DNA from: Heterodera schachtii
Lineage: Eukaryota > Nematoda > Chromadorea > Rhabditida > Heteroderidae
Length of the DNA stretch: 64,000 nt
Assembly: GCA_023374025.1 (NCBI GenBank)
Contig: SIJG01000068.1
Span: 559,866 to 623,865 of the forward strand
Direction of reading: 5' to 3'
In this document: positions 55,342 to 64,000 of the stretch, in pieces
Position numbering within the stretch: the stretch's first letter is position 1
How the letters are laid out: every line of letters starts with the position of its first letter
The notes under the pieces: generated by a model
What the model was told of the DNA's origin: nothing
Databases searched by the model: none
What the model saw: only the letters and a program-made list of their open reading frames with translations
Made by a program: the position numbers and the translations under genes

Positions 55342-58205
55342 ATGCAACAGCTTTTGTTTTTTCTTCTGCTTTTGGTGGCGGACATTGTGCACGGAAAGGG
55401 GCAAAAAGGGGACAAATCCGTTGCAAAATGTGACGAGCAGAATAATAATGAAGCGATAAGGTGGAAAACCGAACTAATTGTTTAATATGAAATGTTTTTT
55501 ATCTTTAGACTTCACAATTGGGGCGACAATTTCAAATTTTGCACCCAAAATATCGAATATCCGCGCACCACCGCCGAAGTTCAACAAATTGTGCGGAGGG
55601 CGCAAAAGCTGCGCGTTTTTGGTAGTCGGCACAGCTACAGTAAAATTGCGGACAGTTGCGGCACGCTTTTGTCAACACTTGGAATGAATTCGATCATTGC
55701 CTTCAATGGAAGCCGACCAACTGTAACGGTGCAGCCAGGGATCACTTACACGGACTTGGCACCGATACTTTGTCAGTTAAAATGGAAAATAAAAGTGGAA
55801 TTTTATTGCAATTTACCATTTTGGACAGATGTCAAAAATTTCGCATTGCCAACTTTGGCCGGAATTGCCGAAATAACCGTCGGCGGTGCCATTCAGACGG
55901 GTGCCCACGGCAGCGGACTGTCCAACTCCAACTTGGCCACCCAAGTGCGTTCCATGCGAGTTGTGCTGGCCAATGGCACTGAGGCCTACTTTGGCCCGGA
56001 GAGTGTCGAACTGCGGGCCGTCGCGTGCGGATTGGGCGCTTTTGGCGTCATCACTGAAGTCGAGCTGAATTTGGTGCCCACCTTCGACACGATCAGCTAT
56101 GATTTCGTCAGGTATCATACATATACTTCAAAAAGGTGCTTGGCGTAGACGAAAATGGTGGAGAAAAAAGTTTAATAATAGTAAATATTTAAATTTAATT
56201 ATCATTTAATATTACTAGCTATATTCATGAAATAAATATACTGTCTCTTAAATTTTAAGAAGTCATTTAAACAGCAAAACCTTCTTTGTATTATTCATTC
56301 AAAGAGTTTTTAAATTTCCTTAAATTTCACATCAAAAATATGATAAAAATTTGAAATTTCATTTAAATTCTTTGAATATCTGTAATTTATTTTGTTTAGA
56401 AAGCTATTGAACGGTATTGAGAAAATTGAATGTTTAATTTGGTTAATTTGATCATTTTATTAATTATTATTCATAAAATTTGTTTGTCATAATTAAAGAA
56501 ATAATTAATTTATTATTTACTTCATTCCTTTTTTTCTTCGCCACATTGAAAAGAATCAAAATAATTATAATAATAACTAAAAAAAATTTTTTCTTCCTTT
56601 TTTATCTTTAGTTTAACTTTTTCCCGTTCTGTTCGGCATTATTTCGAAACCACAGCCCTCTTTCATTGAACTTTCCCTTCCCTTTTTCATTGTTCAGTTT
56701 GCCAACCGACAGCCTTTACAGCCATTTTGACGAAATGCACAGAATGGGCAACAATGTTTTGATGGTGACTACATTTGCGAACACCAGTGTGTGGGACAGA
56801 GTGACGTGAGTGAAGGGGGGGGGGGGAAGAAAGTGGGATGGATTTTGTAAGTGAATTAAAACAAATTACGAGTTTTTGTAGAATATAAAAGGTAACTCGG
56901 CCAGTGGGACTCGAACCCACAACCCCAGCAATTCGTGCCATGCTCTAACCGACTGAGCTAAGGGAGTTCCGTTTGAAATCCTCCCTTTTTCCCACTTTCT
57001 TCCATACTCCGCTTCCTTCTGGCATCACATTTAATAATCTGGATAAAATTATGCATTTAAAAATGCATCATTGATTTTTTTTACCTCAAATTTCTCTTTA
57101 ATATCGCGCTCAAAACGCATTAATATTATAAATGTTTTGTTAAGAATAACTGTTGTAGCAAATTCATCCCAACACCAGCGAATTGCCAACATTTCCAATT
57201 TATTCGGCGCTTCGCTTTCTTTGGCACCTAATCCGCCGCTTGAGTTGAAAAACTTTTAATGATTTTTTTAATTAATTGTTCAATTAGGAGCGAAGCGAAC
57301 ATAGTGCAGCCTTGGTATTACGGCCTTCTGCACTTTCGACTTGGCCTTTCCGGCAGTGACGGGATCAGGCTCGAAACTGAGTATTTCGTACCCTACAAAA
57401 ATGGGGTGCCCGCAATTAAAGCGGCAAGTGATTTGTGAATTTTGGAACAATATTATCAAAAAAATTAAAATATTATCAAAGGACTAAATGGATTGTTATT
57501 GCTGCGAAATTTTTACCTTTTTTATCAGCTAATTTTTAAATCAAAAACAAATAATGTTAAATTAATTGGTTAATTGAATTATTCATTTAATATTTCAGCT
57601 TTTCGATCTCTTCCCACAAATTCGACATATAGTATCTGCCTTAGTGATCAGAACAGTGAAAGGGGACGACCTTTGGTTATCCATGAACAACGGAAACGGC
57701 CCAATGGTGGCCATTCACTTCACCTGGGCGGACAATAGGCCAAGCAAGGCGAAACACGCAGTTTCACAGATTGAGAAGGTAAACCATTCATATGATCATC
57801 GATTTCCAACTGATCAATCGATGTTGGTCGGATTCACGCCCGTATATTCACAATCTTATTATATATATAATATATATATATAATATATATATAATATATA
57901 TATATATACCCATATATACACATGTATCTCTAGCATAAATATAAAGCAAATATAAATCACAGGTGCTAACAAAATTTGGAGCACGGCCGCACTGGGGAAA
58001 ATACTACACAATGAAGCCGAGCCAATTCCTCAAAAGCAGTATTTACCCACATTTGAACGATTTTAGGTAGGGCAGAGAGATTAGTCAGTTCATTTCTAAA
58101 TAATTAAATTTTAGAAAATTGGCCGACAATTTGGACCCGACGCACAAATTCAGAAATAAATTTATAAATGAAAACATTTTCGAATCTGAACAAATTGACG
58201 ACTAA
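55342..58205 (+). CDS. Secreted FAD-dependent oxidase of the alditol/xylitol oxidase type
   Basis: Proposed exons: 55342-55460, 55509-55771, 55829-56111, 56698-56805, 57145-57243, 57288-57427, 57599-57778, 57963-58066 and 58115-58205. The N-terminus (MQQLLFFLLLLVADIVHG) is a signal peptide. An FAD-binding PP-loop region follows, with VFGSRHSYSKIADS, whose His matches the residue that carries covalent FAD in alditol and gulonolactone oxidases. GGAIQTGAHGSG and LGAFGVITEVELNLVP come next. The C-terminal half is diagnostic: LETEYFVPYKNGV, VIRTVKGDDLWLSM, VAIHFTWADNRP, ARPHWGKYY and DPTHKFRNKF. Such enzymes oxidise sugar alcohols or aldonolactones with O2, releasing H2O2. An upstream in-frame Met (about 55306) is possible. 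All junction phases close except 57427/57599, where canonical sites leave the frame out of register. Confidence 0.85.
56891..56970 (-). tRNA. tRNA-like sequence in an intron of the oxidase gene
   Basis: The minus strand shows a D arm TTAGCTCAGTCGGTTAGAGC and a perfect T arm GTGGG-TTCGAGT-CCCAC. The outer strands GGAACTC and GAGTTACC pair with one bulge. The anticodon stem (TGGCA against CTGGG) does not pair, and no T precedes the anticodon position. It is a tRNA pseudogene or SINE head lying antisense within the intron 56806-57144. Confidence 0.5.
57857..57910. repeat. TA microsatellite in an intron
   Basis: TA repeats interrupted by single AA steps within the intron 57779-57962 of the oxidase gene. 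Confidence 0.85.
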
Positions 58206-61200
58206 AATGAAATATTCAGTTTAATATTCTATAAAGAAGAACAATATTTTTTAAAAATTTAGTAACCCATTAATTTATGTACGAAACAAAATTTATATTC
58301 TTTTGTCCATTATATCACTTCTATGTTTAGATCATGACGAATCCAGGAAAGGCATCCCTATTAATTATATCTCTTTTTTTTGAGTAAAATAACTAAATTA
58401 CATTATTTTAAAAGTAAAATTTATATAAGTTTTTCCGCATTTACTTATATTTTATTAAAATTTTTTTCTTTTAAGTTTATTTTTTGATCACTGATTATTA
58501 TTGTTTTTATTTCCTTCAATTAATTATTATACACATTTCTCAATAATAAAAAATTTTTAATATTTATTTAAAGTATTTAATTAGGTGCTTGCAAATAATT
58601 AACATGCTTTTATATAAGATAATTTATATAATTTTTGTTTGTTGCCAAATATTAGTATGAAACCATATTTATTATCTAGTTCACTGGTCGAACATTAACT
58701 GAAAATAATTAAAAAAATAAACCAGACTGATTGAGATAGTTTTATTATTATAATAAGCTTTCCTTAATTAATTCATAATTCAATAAATTTATATTCATGT
58801 ATTCCAAAGCTATGCTGATTAGCTTTTATTATATATAGTTAAAAATGGTTTATTATTTTAAAATATATTTTTATATTAAAGAATATTTTTGCCTCGGGCA
58901 TTTTTTCTCGCCTTCTCGCCATCATTTCTTTTTGTTTTTAGCATTTTCGAGAAACCGTTTTTAAGAACGGCATTATGCTAACTTTTTTTTGTAAAAATAA
59001 CCAATTTTTTAATAGCATATATAATTTTTTGGAAGATTTATCAATTATTTTGAATATAATAAAAAGTATAATCGATGAATTTTTTAGAAGAAAAAGCAAA
59101 AATTTTTAAGACCGAAATATTTGTATGCGTTAATTTACAATAAAATAAATTAAGTTATGTATAATTTATAATGAATGAGCTACTGCTTTTTTAATTAAAA
59201 ATTAATGAATTAAAAAAAACACTTCGCGATGCGGCAACAGGTGCCAGCCACTTAATAACTTTACAATTTACAAAAATAAAATTTTTTTTATTTCCTTTAT
59301 ATTCCAATCTCATTGTCAGCTTTTGCGCTGGTGCAATTTGTAATCTAAAACCTCGATTGGTTTTATTAATTTCTTTAAATATTTATTTTATGTTGTTTTA
59401 ATAATTTGTTCGTTCGTTGGAAACCATAATAAATTATATATTTCATTTCTCATAAGAGAATCCCAAATTTTGTTCTATCGTACAAAATCTGCTATTTATT
59501 AATTTACATAAAAAAAAATTGTATAAAGTTTATTTATTGTAATAAATATTTTTACTGGTAGAGATGCATATAGTAATTAATTAACAATAAATTACTTTTT
59601 TTTTAACAATTAATCGATATTTTGTTAATATTATTTTCTTATCATAGTTTGATATTAAATATTGGCAGTTATGAGAAAATTGTTCAATCGAATTTCAGTG
59701 ATTATTTTCTTTTTTGATTTATTTGAATTATTTTCATATATGTCATTTTTATTTAATAAATTCTTACAACAGCCGCAATATAAGCTTTTTGTAACTCTCA
59801 TTCCTTATAAATAATTAAAATATAAATATTTATGATAACACTCTCTAAATTGATTTAACATTAATCAAATAGTTATTTTAAGTATGTTTTTTATATAATT
59901 TTTTAAATTAATTTTAATTTTTTATTAATTTCATGATTTTCACCTTTAGCTAGAGCCTAAGAAATTAAGTTTCAAATTAATAATTTTTTATTCGTATATA
60001 CTTCAAACTTTTATAGAGAAATCTTCTTTACTTTTGTGTAGTTTCGTTCCTTAATTTTTATTTAAATACAAATTAATTTATTCAAATAGTTACGCTATGA
60101 GAATATCTTATTTATGAAATTGAATTTTTTTAAAAACTGAAATTTTTGATTTTCCCATATGATCTTTTTATTCATATACTTTTTTAGAAGTTTAAATGTG
60201 AAATGCTTATTTGTTATTGTTATCTCCTTGTTTATATTGCTTCCTTGTTTGTATACTGGAAGAAAATATATTATTAGTCAAAATTGAAAATATGATATTA
60301 TTTGTTATTTAGCTGATAATTTTTAAGCATTATTACATTTGAACTATTTCCAAGATTATAAATAATCTTTTATATATAATTAAATTTTTACAATTAAACA
60401 TAAAATTATAATTTTAAAATTAATAAAATGATTTCTAAAATATTATCAAATATTTTATAAAATTCTTTAACTTTTTCATTTTTTATTAAGAAATCGATTT
60501 TATTTAATTTAAATTCTCTCCGGCTCATTGATTTTAAAACCATTCATTAATTACGGTGGGGGTCAAAAATTATGTAGATATTTGAAAAAAAAAACTTATA
60601 CATATATACGTTAACATTATTTTTTAGTTTTGATAAATTCACAAAATTCTAAAAAGTAACTATTTAAAGCATTTTTCATGGTAGTTTAAATAAGCAAAAT
60701 AACTGAAAATTTCCTTTGTTGTTCATTTGACGGTGCTTTTCTGCAATTGTTTCACTCGACTCAAAAAAATAGACTACAATGGATATATTATAAAGGAAAT
60801 GATTTAATTTTTTTTTATACGATTTCTTTTGAAAGAGTATTTTCACATTTAATTTAGCTAACATTATAACTATTATTAATTTAAGATCAATGAAAAAAAT
60901 ATTTGTTATTGACAGTTTGAATTTTCAGTTTATAAGCTAATGATTTAGTTATTTAATTTTTGAGCATGGCCCATAATCCGAGCTTACAATGATTTATTTA
61001 CTGAAAAGAGATAACAAGAAAATCTAAATATTTTTTAAGAATCCTTTTTAACAGTTTAAAAATTTGTTAGAATTGGTTACTAATTTAACATTAAAATTAA
61101 TTTTTGCATTACAATCAATGCTTTGATATTTTAACTTATACATCCTCGTCGATTTTTTCTTGGATGCGTGTAAAATTATAATTTTATTACTTTTAATATT

Positions 61201-62680
61201 TATTTTTAAAAAACTTAAACATTTGTTGCTTATTTTTCCAATCAATTTTGTCGCTCAATCATGAATAATATTTTTTAAATGATTTATTTTTATTATTGGC
61301 TATAAGTATCAGAAATTAATTGCAAATTTTACAAAGAAATATAAAGGACTCTTTGGTTAAATCAAATGTTCGCCATAAAAAACTATAAAAATTTCATTTG
61401 AGTAACATTGAGAAACTTTAATATAATTTCTAATTTTACTTCATGATCTTTTTCTTGTATTTTAACATGGTCCAGTCACACATAATTCAGCTGTCGCTTT
61501 TTGTAGATCTCTCCCACTGGTTTATTTTTTAGCTAATTTTATTGTTCCAATTTATAATATTTAAAGCAATTTTAAATTTCGATGAAAATATATTTATAAA
61601 CTCGTAATTTATGATTTATTAGGTAAATAATTTTATGAAATAAAAATTCTTTTTTTTTTAGATTTTGATTAAATTTCATTTCATAATCTTGCTTCGAATC
61701 GATCAATTGTCAAATATTTGCTATAGAAAATTGAATTATGTGGGTTTGAATTTTATTTTCAACAAAATATTTATTTATATTTTGATTATTAAAAACTATG
61801 GCATTTTCATTAGTAAAAAAAAATTTGTTTTTTATAATTAAATACACTTACTTAATATAAAGAAAATGACAACGATGAAATGTATAGGAAAAAATACTTT
61901 AATTTATAAATTAATTAAATATTAATGTTCGATTAAATTAAAAACAAATTACATGCTTAAGGAGCTGAGTTTATAAAAAAAGAAAATTACTAAATCAATC
62001 CATTTAATATAAAATTTAACTCTTAGCACGTTTTGTTTATGCAAAAATAAAATATTCGATTCAAGAAAATAATAAAAATAAAACAAAATAACATAAATAA
62101 ATATAATTTAAAACTTTTATTAAATTACACATAAGTAATAAATATAATTTAATGAAGGAACCATAATTATATTTTTATTCCAAAAATTTGTAGTAAAACA
62201 TTTGATAACAAATTTAGCTAATACATGAAGCAATAAAAATAAATTTATTTTAATAAGAAAACCAACGTCACAAAAGAAAAGAACCACCTTATACATTCTT
62301 TCGGAAAACAAAGATTGCAAGAAACTTTTTTAATTTAATAAGTACGAAATCTCAAAAAACTTTATAGTCAGTTAGAAGAATAAAAAATATTATGTTATTA
62401 TAAAGATAACTATTTAAGGAAAACACAAATACAAAAAACACATGATATTGAAAATTAATAATAACGATCAGTAAATTTTTTTATTATAATAGCAGTAATT
62501 ATTGTTATAAAACAATAAGAATAAGCTTTTAATTTTATGTATCGAAGATACTTTTTTGTCGATAAAGCATAACAATAATTTGTAAATTCTTTTTTATTAA
62601 ATATTATATTACATAATAAATTTTGAACATTAATTAAGTTTTACTTATTGTAACTTTATTTGAAAATTAGTTCAGCTTCG
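58206..62680. other. Long AT-rich region without supported genes
   Basis: Stops occur in every frame. A small GC-richer patch near 59220-59260 (ACTTCGCGATGCGGCAACAG) and another near 61460-61510 have no recognisable feature. Confidence 0.5.
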
Positions 62681-62728
62681 AGACGTTATCACAACCGAAA
62701 CATGACACTATGCTAAAAAAGCGTATTA

Positions 62729-62808
62729 GCTTACATCATAACAGGATTTCGCAGTTAAGCGTTTGTCCCGTACCCCGGCCGACTGGTACTAATTAGTCAG
62801 CAATGAAA
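62729..62808 (+). ncRNA. Faint 5S-rRNA-like patch
   Basis: GC-richer sequence with GCTTACATCATA, GCAGTTAAGCGTTTG and GACTGGTACTAATTAG recalls, in the same order, the 5' end, internal promoter and loop-E region of a 5S rRNA. Spacing and pairing are incomplete and the 3' end is missing. It may be a 5S pseudogene or a 5S-derived SINE. Confidence 0.25.
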
Positions 62809-62819
62809 AGAAGTGAATG

Positions 62820-62850
62820 AGGAATGAATGAATGAATGAATGAATGAAGA
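62820..62850. repeat. AATG tetranucleotide microsatellite
   Basis: About six to seven tandem AATG units directly downstream of the 5S-like patch. SINEs often end in such simple repeats. Confidence 0.85.
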
Positions 62851-63797
62851 ATGAATTAAATATTATATTCTCTAGTTTAATTGCATTGCTGTTTTGTTAA
62901 TTTACTTTGTTTTTATAGGAAAATATAATTATTATTATTTTTACTGGGATATTAATAAAAAATATTAAGTTGTTAAATTTCATATGTTTAAATCTGAAAT
63001 AAATTTCTCCATATTTTTTAAGTAATATATTTTTTTAGTTTAATAAAACTTAATTTTAAATTTTATTTTCTTATGCAAGTTTATTAAATAATTTAATATT
63101 CTTTTTGAAGAATTAAAGCCAATTCAATCGATTAAATAATTTATATTAGTTTTGCATGTTTAAATATGTTTCTTAATTCTTACGGGAACAACCGAACTGT
63201 GTGAAATAATTGCCGCCTTTTCTTGGTCTATTTTCAGGACAATATATTAAAGGTCAGCTTCACGCTCAAATAAGTTTGTATTTTTCTATCGATTATTTTT
63301 TTATTTTACTATTTAAAGTGTTTTTGAGTTATTTTTATGTCAATATATTGTCTAAGTAAATTTATTATTTTATAATTGTTTTCAAAGGATTTTTTTATTA
63401 TTTAAAATAATTGTTTGATTTGTAAAAATCGTTATTAATAAAAAAGTTGGTATTTACTTATGCATACTGTTCACAAAAACAGATGTATGAATGGATTACT
63501 CCATTGCATAACACATATAATGCCTTCATGATTACAACCTATACAATTAGTAGTTTGATTATTTTTTAAATGACATTATTAATTATTAAAACTATAAAAA
63601 AATATTTTTAACAAAAGTTAGAATATATATTAGGTTCAACAATTTTATACTAAATAATATAAAAACTTTATAATGACTCGAATAATAAAAAGTGTACATT
63701 TAATAAAAATAGTAACAAATAGTAATTTTTCACCTTTCGTAACTAAAAAATTAGTTTGTAAATCTTTCGCTATTTTTTCTGGTGTAGTATCAGAAAA
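62851..63797. other. AT-rich sequence without supported genes
   Basis: No coding or structural feature was recognised. Confidence 0.45.
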
Positions 63798-64000
63798 TCA
63801 AATTCCAGAAACTGAAGCACTACGCTTTTTTTGTTTAATCATCTCAGGAAAATATATCTTTTTCCACTCATGAACTGAATCTCTGTCAATTTTATATTGA
63901 GCAGCAATTTCCGAATCCTTCATGCCTTCATTCTTTAGTTTTTCATAATTTTTTTTGAATTGTTCTTTTAGTTCGGTGTATTCTTGTCTAGCTAAATTCT
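63798..64000 (-). CDS. Partial gene with an HTH-like segment, running off the window
   Basis: The minus-strand frame enters at the window edge and stops at 63798-63800. It reads YTELKEQFKKNYEKLKNEG, then MKDSEIAAQYKIDRDSVHEW, then KKIYFPEMIKQKKRSASVSG. The segment SEIAAQYKIDRDSVHEWKK has helix-turn-helix spacing, like small DNA-binding or transposase-derived domains. The frame is clearly coding in character. The N-terminus lies outside the window and the function cannot be named. Confidence 0.55.
   Translation of the reverse strand, partial: NLARQEYTELKEQFKKNYEKLKNEGMKDSEIAAQYKIDRDSVHEWKKIYFPEMIKQKKRSASVSGI

Noticed and set aside
55813..56118. Minus-strand ORF opposite the oxidase exon
   Set aside because: It is the antisense shadow of a conserved FAD-binding exon.
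56687..56941. Minus-strand ORF beginning MARIAGVVGSSPTG
   Set aside because: It is the translation of the tRNA-like sequence at 56891-56970, not a gene.
1..64000. Spliced-leader RNA genes and intact rRNA
   Set aside because: No sequence close to the nematode SL1 leader and no complete rRNA was seen.

Overview
This is a eukaryotic, strongly AT-rich window. It looks like a nematode genome, though the species cannot be named from sequence alone. The reasons are short introns with TTTCAG-type acceptors, a TTTCAG site just upstream of a signal-peptide ORF (a trans-splice-like layout), long gene-poor AT stretches, and dense Gypsy and hAT transposons. Retroelement bodies and one enzyme gene stand out as GC-richer islands.

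Layout. 1-3.9 kb: a tRNA-like element, then the LTR edge, primer-binding site and a decayed gag-pol of a Gypsy element on the plus strand. 3.9-9.9 kb: AT-rich DNA with one small structured GC-richer patch. 10.7-21.1 kb: a large degenerate Gypsy-type element on the minus strand. It reads gag, zinc knuckle, internal signal peptide, envelope-like region, transmembrane segment, retropepsin-like domain, a second zinc knuckle/signal/TM/retropepsin-like set, a third retropepsin, RT, RNase H and integrase. A NADAR-domain ORF with its own splice acceptor follows at the 3' side. 21.3-24.8 kb: a second, divergent element on the plus strand with the same envelope/TM/protease/RT order, truncated within RT. 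24.1-33.3 kb: a 4.56-kb tandem duplication holding that RT fragment, a complete hAT transposon (8-bp target duplication, BED finger, hAT C-terminus) and a GC-rich terminal-inverted-repeat element.

33.3-47 kb: two tandem, five-exon paralogs of an unrecognised, probably secreted, helix-rich protein family, with a MITE between them, followed by a long fold-back element. 47.4-50.3 kb: gene fragments around a 32-bp minisatellite that has a 350-bp higher-order period. 51.9-54.7 kb: a second hAT family on the minus strand. 55.3-58.2 kb: a multi-exon gene for a secreted FAD-dependent oxidase of the alditol/xylitol oxidase type, with a tRNA-like element in one intron. 58.2-64 kb: AT-rich DNA, a faint 5S-rRNA-like patch and a partial HTH-like gene at the edge.

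The likely host genes are the secreted paralog pair, the alditol-oxidase-like gene and perhaps three fragments. Most of the rest is mobile DNA. The most novel material is the Gypsy lineage with envelope-like sequence placed inside the polyprotein ahead of the protease, its repeated retropepsin modules and its linked NADAR ORF.
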